DNA of 64,000 bases, taken from contig CM037879.1 in assembly GCA_021292165.1 (NCBI GenBank), positions 117,625,359-117,689,358 on the forward strand, in the 5' to 3' direction. Source of the DNA: Shinisaurus crocodilurus. Lineage: Eukaryota; Chordata; Lepidosauria; Squamata; Shinisauridae. Position 1 is the stretch's first letter. Each line of letters opens with the position of its first letter. The position numbers and the translations under genes are program-made. Below the pieces are notes generated by a model, which saw nothing but the letters and a program-made list of their open reading frames with translations, was not told the DNA's origin and did not search any database. This document shows, in pieces, positions 10,730-22,105 of the stretch.

Positions 10730-10848
10730 CAGTGTTCTCCAACCTTGGGTCCCCAGATGTTTTTGGCCTACAACAACAGCTATGCTGTCTGGGGCATGCT
10801 GGGAGTTGTAGGCCAAAAACATCTGGGGACCCAGGTTGGAGAACACTG
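10730..10848. mobile_element. 119-bp hAT-type hairpin MITE with 8-bp TSD
   Basis: The element starts CAGTGTTCTCCAACCT and ends with the reverse complement AGGTTGGAGAACACTG. Its arms (10731-10774 and 10805-10847) pair over about 43 bp with a single 1-nt indel. It is flanked by a perfect 8-bp direct repeat GTATAGAG at 10722-10729 and 10849-10856. An 8-bp duplication with a CAG start is the hAT hallmark. It encodes nothing and would depend on a transposase supplied elsewhere. Confidence 0.92.
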
Positions 10849-10856
10849 GTATAGAG

Positions 10857-11405
10857 CTAAGCTTTTCAGTAATTATTCATGAAAATCTACGAGCAGTGTA
10901 CAAACCAGTGTTTGGAAAAATTCCTAGAAGACAACTTTGGCTATGAAATGGTCACCCACTGCATTTTACATATCCAGATCAGTGCAATGCAATCTTATAC
11001 ACATTGAATCAGAAATAAATCCCACCGTGTTTAATGTGGGACATGGCTTACATCCTAGAGAGTGAGTTTGTTAGGAATGCCACCTCAGTGATTGAATTTC
11101 ACACAGTATGAAGCATTTAAACACTATCAACACACAAATACAGGGTAATCAGTGAGACAACACGAATGTACACTTTGCAGGGCCAGCCCAAGACATTTTG
11201 CTGTCTGAGATGGAACAGCAAATCCCCCCCCCCCGCACTTTGCATAGTGCCCAAGATTGACCAAGTGATTTTTTTTCATACCTTAGGCAGAAAACCCACT
11301 AGTGGGTGTAAAAAGACAATTAAAAAACTAACAATTCTGCCCTTGCTCAGGGAAAAGACCCTGCTGTTTGTTTGTTTGTTTGTTTAAGTTAATATGTAAG
11401 GGGCA
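10857..11405. other. no gene; decayed PAL-75 remnant near 10988-11050
   Basis: GCAATCTTATACACATTGAA and a later AAATAAATCCCACC are the only family-like pieces. A short poly-C run and a (TTTG)n run at 11369-11386 also occur. Confidence 0.4.
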
Positions 11406-11420
11406 GTGTACATTGATAAT

Positions 11421-11460
<40 letters not shown>

Positions 11461-12560
11461 CGACGTTCCGTCAGGTATTGTGGTCCTAAGCCGTTGTTAA
11501 GATCTTCCGGGTCCAGAGAGGGTTTCTTCAGGAGTGGTCTCACCACCGCCTGTTTCAGGTGGCATGGGACCACTCCCTCTCGCAAGGAGGCATTGATCAC
11601 CTCTCTGGCCCAGCCGGCCATTCCCTCTCTGCTAGTTTTTATAAGCCAAGAGGGGCAAGGATCCAGAACAGACGTGGTTGCACGAACCCGTCCAAGCACC
11701 TTGTCAACATCCTCGAGCTGTACCAACTGAAACTCATCCAAAATAACTAGACCAGGCTGTGCTCCGGGTACCTCTCCTGATTCTACTGCTATAACATTGG
11801 AGTCTAAGTCCCTGCGGATGCAAGAGATTTTTTCCTGGAAGTGCCTAGCGAATATATCACAGCGAGCATCAGATGGGTCGATGATGTCCCTGGGGCCAGC
11901 GTATAACAGGCCCCGGACGACCCTAAAGAGCTCCGCTGGGCGGCAGAGAGATGTTTGGATAGAAGCAGTGAGATGTTGTCTCTTTGCCACCTTCACTGCC
12001 TCTAGGTATACCTGGCTATAGGCACATACCAGGGCTCGATTGCATCCACTAGGAGTTTTCCTCCACCTGCACTCAAGCCGTCTCCTGTTTTGCTTCATCA
12101 CTCTCAGCTCCGGGGTATACCACGGAGCCGTACGAGCTCTGCTACAGAGAGGGTGCTCAGGAGCGATCGTGTCAACCGCCCGGGTCATCTCCCTATTCCA
12201 GAGATTGACCAGAGATTCGACAGGACCGCCAGCCATATCAGCCGGAAAACCCCCAAGGGCCCTCTGGAAACCATCGGGATCCATCAGCCTCCGGGGGCGG
12301 ACCATCTTAATAGGTCCCCCACCCTTGCAGAGGGGGAAAGCTGCCGTTAGCCTAAATCTCAGCAGGTAGTGATCTGACCATGACAAGGGGACCGATTCAA
12401 AGTCCCCCACCTTCAGATCACTATCTCCATGTCCGGTTGAAAAAACCAGGTCTAGAGTGTGCCCTGCTACATGTGTTGGGCCGATGACATGTTGGGACAG
12501 TCCCATGGTTGTCATGGAGACATCCTTTCCATCCAGACTCTGGCGTGCTGCGGGAGAGAG
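11406..12560 (-). pseudogene. L2-like LINE remnant (endonuclease end plus deleted RT)
   Basis: Read on the minus strand, an open frame running 12758 to 11328 holds ...GPTHVAGHTLDLVF..., then ...SWSDHYLLRF..., the distal APE endonuclease motifs of L2-group LINEs. A linker follows, and then VVRPLLKKPSLDPEDLNN, the start of the reverse transcriptase. The frame then jumps to GLGPQYLTERR, which in L2-type proteins lies near the C terminus. An internal deletion has therefore removed nearly all RT motifs, including the catalytic YADD box. The 3' side ends in an (ATC)n microsatellite, read as poly-His. Sequence upstream of about 12560 does not look like L2. The element is dead, although the reading frame is unusually intact. 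Confidence 0.8.
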
Positions 12561-12980
12561 AGCCTCTCCTCTCCTGGAGCTTGCTGGACTCTGGACGTGA
12601 GCGGTGGGGGGACAACGGTGACCCAGCCCAGAAGCTCCGAGTCCCCGGTGATGAGAGAGGAGAGGGGCAAACAGTTCGCTCATCACCCAGAGCAGAAGGG
12701 GAGCCGTCAGCGGAGGAGGAGGCCCAATAGCTGACCTGCTGTGAGCACCAGAGGGCACAGGAGGCAGCGGGCGAAGTAGAGCGGCCCATCAGCAAAGCAC
12801 CACTGGCTGCACTGCGGCCCCAAGCACTGCAACAAGTGATGCTCCTCAAGCGCCTGGTGGTTGGGATGGGACGGGCTGGCCCCAATCCGCCGCACCTGCC
12901 AAACCACCATTTGAAGCAGATGCTTCATGAGATGGCTGCCTCAGACACCTGGGTTCAGAATCATAAGAACATAAGCAGTG
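12561..12980. other. GC-rich sequence of unknown origin
   Basis: Contains several competing open frames on both strands, including an Arg-rich forward frame ending near 12734. None shows a recognisable domain. It may be another repeat abutting the L2 remnant. Confidence 0.35.
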
Positions 12981-13165
12981 CCAGGTCCAGTTTTTTGAGG
13001 GGCCTTGGACAAGACTTCTTAATTGTCCACTCCCTCAGTGGGCCCTCTCCCCATTATCACCAGCTGCTCTGTCTTGCTCCTCAACCTCTTTCTCCTCATT
13101 GCTACCACTTGCTTGCTTGACAAGCAGAGAGCCAGTGAGCAGGCAGGCAGTGACACCGTGGATTA
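12981..13165 (+). repeat. interspersed repeat, unknown class (copy at 60.35 kb)
   Basis: Shares an ordered series with 60350-60560: GG(T)CC-GTTTTTTGAGG, CCATTATCACCAGCTGCT-like, CTTGCTTGACAAGCAGAGAG-like and GAGCAGGCAGGCAGTGAC-like segments. The two copies are clearly related though diverged. Confidence 0.55.
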
Positions 13166-13339
13166 TCTTAATTACTGCCACTTTTCATATACGTCTAGTT
13201 TCTTAGGCGTATTACAAAATGTTAACCATGTTTTATTATAGAATTTTAATTGCAGCCCCTGAGGAAGAAAAATTATTTCTATGTTGGGCAGAATAAAAGG
13301 TTTTTTTTCCAGGTATCTGAGAACTTTTTCTCTTCTGTT

Positions 13340-13560
13340 TTGGGAGGTAATATATAGCCATCAAGACTAGTACCATGATGAACAGCCTTATCCTCCATGA
13401 ATTTGTCTAATCCCCTTTTAAAGCCATCCAAATTGGTGGCCATCAACACTTTGTGGTAGCGAATTCCATAGTTTAGCTATGCTCTGTGTGAAGTACTTCC
13501 TTTTATCTGTCCTGAATCTCCTACCACTCAACTTCATTGGATGACTCAAAGTTCTAGTAT
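13340..13560 (-). mobile_element. CR1-like LINE 3' fragment
   Basis: On the minus strand, parts of the sequence translate as ...TNLDGFKRG-DKFMED..., resembling the C-terminal/3'UTR region of reptile CR1 elements (GFKRGLDxF). Stops and frameshifts are present. Confidence 0.55.
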
Positions 13561-15189
13561 TATAAATTCCTAAGCATCCCTAAATTCTTAAGCATCCCTT
13601 AATGCCTAACCATCACTAGTTCAAATAAAACAGTTCATCCCAAGGCAAGCATAGATAGGTTGCAGACGAGATGTTAAAAAATAAAATTAAAGAAGGTGTG
13701 TTTTATGTTGAAACTTGCTCACTCATTGAGACTCTGCACAATTTTTGTTAATATAACATGTTTATTAATAAGCAGGGTTTTATACACAGCTTGCTGGCAG
13801 CATTCTAAATACAGGTCTGCAGCAGGGTTTCTCCTAGTCCATGGAAAGAGATGGAAAGGGGAGGAGAGCGGCAAGGCTGTACTTAAAGGGAGCTAAGTGC
13901 CTGAATAAAACACACCATGATTTCACCCTCGCAGGTTGTGGATCTGAGGGCCAAGCAGATATATCATTAGTCTCATGATTGGATGTTGCATACCCGTTTC
14001 CCCCCTTACCAACTAGCAGCCATGTTGGGTGGAGGATAAAGTTTGGGACTGCCATAGGTACAAAGAGTTAAACCCCACTTCAACCATTCTGTAGTCCTGA
14101 TCTAGACACCCACCCACCTATTCACTATTTAGTAAAGAAAAATCAAGCACATAAAGTACAATCATGTGATTTTAACACAGCATCTGCTTTGGCCCTGAGA
14201 GTGGAGGAAAGACATGCAGAGAAAGGCTGCTTAACCCCTTCCCTCTTGTTCTTTTCCAGCTCAAAATCATGCCCCCCCCCGCTTTTTCACCAGTGAGGAA
14301 AGCTATGGAGTTGCCATAGCTTCCTCACAGCTTTCTGCTGCCAGGTGAAAAACAGTTTTCACCTGGCAGCAGGTGGATGACTTTAAGCCAAAAGACAACA
14401 GGAAGGGAAAGAGTTGGCAGCCTCTTCTTGCCTACCTTTTTCCTACTCCGATACATCTTGCTCAGGCTGTTCTGAGTTGTTAAAAAAAAACCCCAACAGA
14501 TGAAAGAATGATGAGACTCCAGATAACATGTAGTTTGAGTCATAATTACTAATAGAACAATCTTTGTTTGCATGCATTTCAACTCAGCAAATTCTTCTAG
14601 TGAACAATTACTTTTTACTTCTTCTAACTCAGTTCATTTTGCAAGAAAACAAAACCTGAAACCTTCTTCATTCCTCAATTAATATTCCAAAAGGTTCATC
14701 TGAAAGATTTACGATTGGTTGTTGGAAGTTAACACTAAGGATCTGCCAAGTTATACGAAGGCCTGGAACAAAGATTTTGACAGACAATTAGATGAACAAT
14801 GCTGCAACAGTATATGGAAGAGTGGTCTGCAAATTTCAATTAATGTCAACATCAGAGAAAGTGCTATTAAATTTTGAACTATGTGATACCTTAGTTTCAG
14901 ACAGGCTGGCAATGTTATCTGGACAGGAAGGGGGCTTTGTTGGCAAAACCATGGCCAGCTTGGTTTCTTGTTTGATTTGTGGAGGAATTTCCCAGAAATG
15001 GGACGAGGGAGGTTGGTTGCAATAAAAGGATTTGAAATTATCATTGGCCTCATTGTCCCTTATGACCCAGTACTGAGTGTCTTGAATGGGTGTGGTGATC
15101 ATCCTTTGGTTTTATTGAGTAAAGAATTGATACTGATATTATTTGTGACTGGTATGGTTTGTAGCTGCAACTGTGTTGTAGATTTTAGT
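13561..15189. other. no gene recognised
   Basis: Unique sequence with short chance frames on both strands. The double hairpin at 14293-14372 is described separately. Confidence 0.45.
14293..14372. repeat. two adjacent near-perfect stem-loops
   Basis: The first stem pairs 14293-14308 with 14314-14328 (GTGAGGAAAGCTATGG, one bulged base, 5-nt loop). The second pairs 14335-14351 with 14356-14372 (CTGCTGCCAGGTGAAAA, 17/17 pairs, loop ACAG). The near-perfect arms imply a young inverted duplication, a foldback element or a folded RNA. Confidence 0.8.
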
Positions 15190-15357
15190 ATTGTCTAGCC
15201 CAGATGTTTGATTTCTAGCATTTGTTGTTTTTTATATATATTCTGCTGTGTTATTACTGTTTGTTTGTTTTTAACTATATGGGATTTTATTGTTGTTAGC
15301 CACCTTGGGAGGGCTCCTGCCCTGAAAGGCAGCCTAGAAATATTTTAAATAAATAAA
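15190..15357 (+). repeat. LINE 3'UTR fragment (L2/CR1-like)
   Basis: TTGTTAGCCACCTTGGGAGG and GAAAGGCAGCCTAGAAATA lead into an AAATAAATAAAT tail. This is typical of reptile LINE/SINE 3' ends. Confidence 0.55.
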
Positions 15358-15639
15358 TGGGCAATCCAATGGTCCCTGGGAGAGCAGGATATTTCAGAGA
15401 CCCTTCCCAAGGTCACAGACACTCCAACCTTGGTAGGGGGACTCTGAGATCCAATCCTTCCCCCACCCCCTCACAGCCATCATGGAAAGAGCTACGTTGC
15501 CTGCTTTCAAGGTTGTGGAAAAGCAACCTTGGACTGCTTTGGGGAGGGTGAAAAGGGGGCAGGGGAGTGGGTGGGAAGAGGAGAAGCCAGGATCTGAAGT
15601 AACCTGTGGTCTCTCCATCACATCTCCCTGTCCAGCACC

Positions 15640-16255
15640 AGTGTTTTGCCACAGGATCCCCAAAAGGGATTGGCAAAGGTTCTTTGAGGGATTTTCTGAC
15701 CATAATAAATACTCCTCCAGGAAGTCAAAGCCAAACATGTTTATTGTAAAGTTAAGCCACAAGTACAACAATGCTACTCCCAGTTCCCTGATGGAAATCC
15801 CACCCCTTAGCTGTACAGTCACTGTTCAACCAACCCGAATGCTAAGTCCAGCAGCTCTCCGCCTGGGTATTGGGCTTCCACACTAGGCTTCTGCAAGGCT
15901 CTCTGCACAGCGTGCTCTGCTCCTCCTCGCTCCTTCCAGTTCTTCAGTACTCCACATGCAACCGCCACCAACGACCACCGCCAACAACAACCACCTCAGT
16001 CTGCACTTGCTCTTCTTAAATAGCACCAAGCTTCTTGGATTGCAGACCTCGTGCTTCATTGTTAGCACCTGTGCTGTTTGCAGTGTCATCCCTCTGGCCA
16101 GCAGCCAGATCACGCGCAGGTGAGTTGCTCTTGATTGCATGTTGCATCAGCTTGGCAGGCAGCCAAGTAATCAAGGCCAGTTGCTGATTCTTAAAGCAAA
16201 CCTACTTTCTTAAAGCAAACCCAGAGCATAGAGGCAGAAGACTGTACAACACTCC
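15640..16255 (-). mobile_element. possible LTR fragment, reverse strand
   Basis: On the minus strand a TGTTGTACAG start (16246-16255) follows a purine-rich GGCGAGGAGTACAGGAG. A CTATTTAAG TATA-like box lies near 16018 and an AATAAA near 15735, with TG on the plus strand near 15643 as a possible end. No partner LTR, target duplication or coding remnant is seen, so this is only a structural guess. Confidence 0.3.
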
Positions 16256-17425
16256 TGTACTCCTCGCCATCTTCCGCGACTCCCAGTACAACCAGTAAGT
16301 AAGCTAGATGGGCTCAGGGGTCTGTCTAGCTGAGAGGTTTTTGTTGTTGCTGTTTTCATTTTTTGAGGAACTGGAGGTGAAATCATCTCCGTTCTCCTCC
16401 TGCCCTGCTGGCTACAGCATGGCAGCGCATAGGATTTTCAGAAGCAATTGAGCTCGGAGGCTTCCATCTAACAGGCTGCAATCCCATCAGATTGGACCCT
16501 TCATAAATAAAGACTGCCAACATGACTTTAGCTTTAAAATGGAAAAAAAAAACTTCCCGTATTTCCTAATATAGCCCCAGTGGGCAGAAAAAGGCTGGGA
16601 CTAATTTGCAATGGAGAATTTAAAAAAATATTCAATAGCCAATGATATCGGGCAAATCCTGCTGGTTTTATTTTGGTTTTCAAAAGAGCCCCAGCTGAGA
16701 GAATTTATCGTAAATCCATTATTCTCCGCAATCTAGTCAGGGGAAACACACCGAGAAAGAAACAATCTTCTATGGGTGTATTCATAATCCACAGCTAGAT
16801 AAGGAAATGAGGACGCAAATGGGTGCTGCTTATGCCCTTCCTCTGCACTACGCAGCTGCAAGCGGGGCTGAGCATACAGAGCAGAATTGCACCAATCAGG
16901 TTTCCAGGCAGGGGAGAGACAGCCTCAGTGATCCACATCCTACTGAACAGCTGATGCTCATGACTGCTGCTATTCTAATAGGGCTCCACATATGCACAGT
17001 TGCATATGGGCCATTGATTATATACACTTGAACTAATTCAAGTGTACTCTAACTAATCTTTGATTTGTAATTATAATTTTAATTTGTTTACAGTTAATCT
17101 TTGTGGATTAAAAAAAAAAATCTTTGGCTGTCATACGCCTAAAATACAGAGAAAAGTATTTCATTAATAATGAGATGGTATATTACCCTGTTTAAACTTC
17201 AAAGAATAAGTAGTGATTACAGTGCCACTCGTTGGAAAAGCAGGAATAAAATTGGTACCTTTTATCAATTATGTATGTCCAGCTACAATTAACTTTTGGA
17301 TTATTATTCTAGAAAAATCTTAATTCTATAACCATTCTACAGTTCTATAAATTTGATTCTAGACCCTTTGTTATTTTTACTCACACATACTAAAAATATA
17401 AAGACAAAATGCAGAGAATGAAGCT
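16256..17425. other. unique sequence, possible conserved non-coding block 16490-16800
   Basis: No gene or repeat recognised. The 16490-16800 segment is complex, non-repetitive and rich in homeodomain-like AATTA/TAAT words. I flag it as a candidate conserved non-coding element without comparative proof. Confidence 0.25.
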
Positions 17426-17503
17426 GCCATCCTATACACACCTGTCCCATTGAACTCAATGGGGTTTTCTTCTAAATATACCCATATAGGATTACACTGT
17501 TAA
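17426..17503. repeat. PAL-75 copy
   Basis: The CCATCCTATACACACC arm is mirrored by CATATAGGATTACACTG. The central CCCATTGAACTCAATGGG is itself an interrupted palindrome. Confidence 0.75.
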
Positions 17504-17599
17504 TTTCAGATATGGTGACAACTGCTAGGATCCTCTACATAAAATACTGGCGAACAGAGAGAACTCCAAATGTAACTGAATAGGAATAATATATATATT

Positions 17600-17643
17600 T
17601 TATTTATTTAATACATTTTTATACCGCCCAATAGTCGAAGCTC

Positions 17644-17675
<32 letters not shown>
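17600..17675 (-). repeat. LINE/SINE tail (reverse) plus (AT)n
   Basis: TTTATTTATTTAATACATTT followed by TTATACCGCCCA is the reverse complement of a typical 3' tail (GGGCGGTATAAA...). An (AT)n run at 17651-17675 follows. Confidence 0.5.
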
Positions 17676-18489
17676 CATTGATTAAACTTATTAGCTATAT
17701 GAGAATACAAGAAGGGAGGCAGAAAACACCATTGCTTATCCTTTAGTAATGTTTGGAATGATAAATTATGTGATACTGACAGTGGACATATTTCATGTAT
17801 TTTTTTAGGACATTATAATTATAATGTGTAAAAATCATGTTGATGCTGCTATACTTGTTCTTAAAATAATCATAATCTCACATCACTGGTAAGAAATGAG
17901 AGGTCCCTAAATTACATTGTTTCTATACACATATTGTTCTTGCTGGATCAGAGTGACTGTCTTCCAACATTTGTAAAGGCTATTTTAGATGTCAATACAG
18001 TATAAAAGAATAATCGCCCTTCCATAGCCTTTGATCTTCAAAATGATGGGAGTCTTTTCTGCTACAGCATATATATTTACTGTGTCTTACAAGCAATGCA
18101 ATAACAGCCTTTGCGCTCTCTTTTTACATCCTGCATGAGTTTTCTGTGTTTGCTTGAGAGTTGCAGCGTGATCAAAAGAGATTAAATAAATCAGCAAGCA
18201 CTAATCGGAAGCCATTATGACAACTTTTCTGCTCAAATGGCTTGGCAGCATCTATCTGCTGACTTAAATGCAAACAATCACAGGCTTCCAAACTAATTAT
18301 GGAGCAGAACATTGTAAGGCATAAGAGATTTGACAGCTATCATTACAAGGGGGGTGGGGGAGAAAGATGGAATTTATTATGCAAATGGATAGAGCATCTA
18401 CCTAATGGAAATAGTAAAGTATGAAGGTAAACTTCAGTACTGGAACATTGATCCCTTCTCGTTTGTATGTATATATTTTAATTTTCCAT
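17676..18489. other. unique sequence, possible conserved block 18160-18345
   Basis: No gene or repeat. The 18160-18345 interval holds closely packed transcription-factor-like words (CTAATTA, TTTGACAG, ATGCAAAC). This is composition-based only. Confidence 0.25.
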
Positions 18490-18655
18490 GCTTAGGAAGC
18501 TGCCTTAGACCAAGTCAGACCATGGTCCAACTTGTTCAGTCCTGCAGCTTTCTAGGATTTCAGACCGGGTTCTTCTCCAGCCCTACCTGAAGATGCCAGA
18601 GATGGAACCAGGGACCTTCTGCATGCAAAGCAGGTGCACCACCACAGAGCTTCAG
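18490..18655 (-). mobile_element. tRNA-derived SINE, reverse strand
   Basis: On the minus strand the right end reads as a tRNA-like head (CTGCTTTGCATGCAGAAGG, the anticodon arm and variable region of a tRNA with TGC anticodon). A GGTTCCATC B-box remnant and an unrelated body (AGGAAGCTGCCTTA on plus) follow. The same SINE occurs at 41644 and 46660. This copy is diverged. Confidence 0.8.
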
Positions 18656-20214
18656 CTCTTCCCCAGCCTTACTTCAGAGCAAGCCACTGAGAAGGGGGCT
18701 TGTGGTTCTTGAAGACTTCACTCTCTCTAGGGGAAGTAACATGCCAGAGCTTCCTTATGACCAACTCTGTGCTCTTTCCATTGAAGGCCTCATTAAACTG
18801 CCATCATGACTGAGTTCTAATACTGATGTGATTAACTGCTAATTCCTCCCACTGTTAGAAACAGGGAGCAACTCAGCCCCTCTCACTGTTACTACAACTT
18901 CTTCCTGGTACTGCAACTGAGAATATTCACAAAAGAGAATGTTGATAAGAACTTTTGGAAGCAAGTTTGTCTCAACTCAAGAACTAGAGTAATAAGCTAG
19001 AATGAAAGGGTGGGACTGCACATCAACATTTATTTAAAAAAAGCTAATCTAGAGAAGCCAGATATGTGCCTGTGGGAAGCTTGTACCTCCAAGGGGTCTC
19101 GTCCTTTGTGGCTGCCCCCAAAGGAAGGCAAGCATGCAAGGGCCCAATGTGTGGATGTGCAAGTCACATCCTGATGTTGACATAAAAGGATGGGGCTTAT
19201 TATATGCCAGCCCCACCTCACCAGCAACACACTTGCCTTTTGGTCAGCACTCAGCCACCCACCAGGTATATGCAGATGCTGGTAACCCGAGGGGCTGCAT
19301 AGGGATTTTGTTGCTATGTGCTAAGATTGGTCAGAGGTGCATGTTTTTTTCACCTGCTCTGTACTGATTCTCTTGGGTAGAGGTGAGGGGGGCAAAGTGT
19401 CTGTTAGAGGTGAGGTGCTTGGAGTTAAATAGGTTAGGTTGGTCACAATGAGGACAGAACAGTGTATGTAGAGTGTATAGCCACGAGTCATCAGCAAGCT
19501 CCCAGAGGCTCCAAGAAGGCAAAGGGGTTTCCTGTGAAAACCCTGGTTTCCTGGCAGGGCTGTGGGATTTGGGGGTGGGAAAAAGCACCCCTTTGGGGCC
19601 TGAGTGGATCACACACTGAGAGACATGGGCCTAAGGGGGATGTGACTCATGAGCACATCCCCAGCATGTAAAGATGTAGCCTTCAGGATGGGGAGAGTCA
19701 GAGCACTATCTCCAAACTCCAGGCCATGGGGGGCTTGTCTGTATTGGCTAACACAACAATGCCCGCATAGCTATTTCCCACTGCAGATCTCCTTGTGTAA
19801 GTTAATACAGTTGTGGCCCTAGTTTACCCAACTCATCTCTTTCTTTCTGGCTGTGGTTGCAAAGGTAGGTTTGCTTAAAGCCTGGTGGCCCTAACTCATG
19901 CACTTATCCAAGTTAGAGGATCCAAAGAGTTTAAAATGCATTGAATTTCTTTGTTGCATGTGAATCAGTGTGTGTATGGGTGAGAAGAGCAAATCTGGAG
20001 CCACTTAAAAGGCTCACCACCATATACGTAAGCTCAGTACCACAAAGAGAGTCTAAGTGTGCCTTAAAACAGGAGCCAGCCATTTTTTGTACTGTGGGTG
20101 GTGAGTCCAGCTTTCCCCCCACCATAGAACAATCACTGAGGTTCGAGCTTGTCAAGATTCTCCTGTTTTCACCTCTGAGTTGGGTTTGTTTCATTCCCGT
20201 TCCCAAATGTGGGC
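18656..20214. other. no gene recognised
   Basis: Unique sequence with only short chance frames. The 19331-19612 and 19931-20257 frames overlap opposite-strand frames and lack features. Confidence 0.45.
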
Positions 20215-20475
20215 TTTTCCTCCCTTTTTGAACTGAAAAGTGTGCACCTTGGTGCACCTTTTAAAAAGTATGCACCCAAAATGCACACTTTCCCCCATAG
20301 ACTAAAGCAAGAAAGTGCACATTTAAAAAAAAAGAATGCACACTTTTAAACACAACTTCAGGAACTTGTGAGCTCTTCCAGAAAATGTGCCCCCATTCAC
20401 GTTCATGTTCAGGTTGTGAATGGGACAAATTCAAAGGAAAAATGAAACCAAAATAAATGATAATACATCCCTACT
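20215..20475. repeat. decayed hAT-like interspersed repeat
   Basis: Repeated GTGCACATTT / AAATGTGCAC words, a CCCATAGACTAAAGC core shared with 31.35 kb, and an end near ATACATCCCTA at 20463-20473. These match the TAGGGATG-ended family. The left end is lost. Confidence 0.45.
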
Positions 20476-22018
20476 TTACACTGCAAATGAGAGACATACA
20501 TGCCATTGGTTTCCTCTTCAGTTCTGTCCCTTTTTGCATCCTTCAAGCACCTTGTTTACCTTTTCATTATTTTAAGCACCACTTTTATGTTTATACATTT
20601 AAATGATCATACAGCACCTTAAAAAAATTATGCAGAAAATCTGTTTGGATGACGGGGAGAAGATGGGTTTGTGGATTTCAGAAGCCCCAGCCAATCAGCA
20701 CAGTTCACAATTTGTTTCAGCTGCACACGAGCAGAACTGGTTTTCCCTGAGGTCGTTGTGAGTGGAAGGGTGGGGGGAAGTCACGAGATAGACACAGTAC
20801 TTTGGTGTCAACTTGGGCCACATTCATTTAAAACAGATCTGCAAAGGATGGGGACAGTGCAGGCTTCTACTCTCTACAGGCAACTAACCTGTAATGATAT
20901 CAGGCGAAACATCCAAGCCCTGTAGGGTGGTGTCTGTCCACTTGCCACCACCCTCACTCTAAACCATCCCAGTGTAGGGAGGCCGCCTTCCCATGTCATC
21001 CCCTCCTGGGGACAGAAAACTCTGAGTGGGCATGGTGAGTCAGCCTCAAAGGCAATCATACCTCCACACTGGGCCGCAAGACCCTGAGCATGAAGCCTCT
21101 AGAACTGCTAGTGACCATAAAAGTGCCTATCGGATGCTCACCGACCCTAACCCCAACTGATATATACCCACACCTACCTGCCTAGATGTGACCGGATCAA
21201 CCTATGAACCAATTAACCGATGAACAAACACTACCCTCCCTTCTAACAGGGTGGAGTAGGCAAAAAAACAAAAAACAAAAACAAAACAAGCAGCCCTCAG
21301 CCAATCAAGCTGCTTGCCAAGAAATTCTACTTGGCCTCCAAACGGGTGACCAGGTAAACCCACAGTGCATACAAGGAGGGAGGGGGCCAAAAGATCTAAA
21401 GAGGGTGAGGTTCCGTGGGCTAATATTGCCCCGTAAGCCCCACCCCTCACCCGGTATGACATGCATGCTTGGCACGCTGCTTGGGCCCGCCTGTCTCCCT
21501 TCCCCCACCCCCGCAATATCCTTCCATGCCCAGACAAGCTGGGCACGTGTGAAGGCGTATCCCAGAAAGAGGATGGTACATCTGACGACAACATGGTCTA
21601 AGCTTTCATAGCTCTGCGAGTCTTCTTTTTTGGTACATCTGTACTCTCCCGGAGAGATTCCTTAAAATTGCTCACTGTTTGGGAGGGGCAGGAGAGAGAG
21701 ATGATCAGCAGTCCTGTGAGCTACCTACGGTTTCATTTGGCTTTTATTTAATCACTCCAGTTCTCAACATCGGCTTCACTTTATCCTATGATTAATTAAG
21801 CAATCGTCTCTTTTTAAAGATTTATTTCCGTTTTGTGGAAAACTGAGGGCATGGTTTTTAATAAAATCATAAGATATATGATCAATACCCACAAATGCTA
21901 CAAAAATATTGCAGGTCGAGCAATGAATTTTAAATCAATCATATATTTTTAATACCTTCTAGACTTTCTCTCTCTGCTCAAGAGAACACCCACAGATAGA
22001 TATTATAAAACCTGCAGA
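20476..22018. other. no gene recognised; repeat-like block 20640-21650
   Basis: 20640-21650 is more GC-rich than its flanks and has overlapping open frames on both strands (largest 21202-21594 and 21204-21611). None resembles a known protein. It may be an unrecognised retroelement fragment. 21720-22000 is AT-rich unique sequence. Confidence 0.35.
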
Positions 22019-22105
22019 TTGTGTGTGTGTGTGTGTGTGCGCACACACGCACACACACGCAGACACACACACACACACACACACACATGCTCGCACACAC
22101 ACAGC
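22019..22105. repeat. (GT)n-GCGC-(CA)n mirrored microsatellite
   Basis: About ten TG units meet an interrupted CA array through TGCGCACACACGC, giving an alternating purine-pyrimidine tract that is also self-complementary. Suited to cruciform or Z-DNA formation. Confidence 0.9.

Noticed and set aside
11421..11465. Poly-His tract in the L2 frame as a functional metal-binding domain
   Set aside because: It is a translated (CAT)n microsatellite beyond the truncated LINE.
14792..15102. Overlapping frames on both strands near 14.8-15.1 kb as a small gene
   Set aside because: No recognisable protein features, and the downstream sequence is a LINE 3'UTR.
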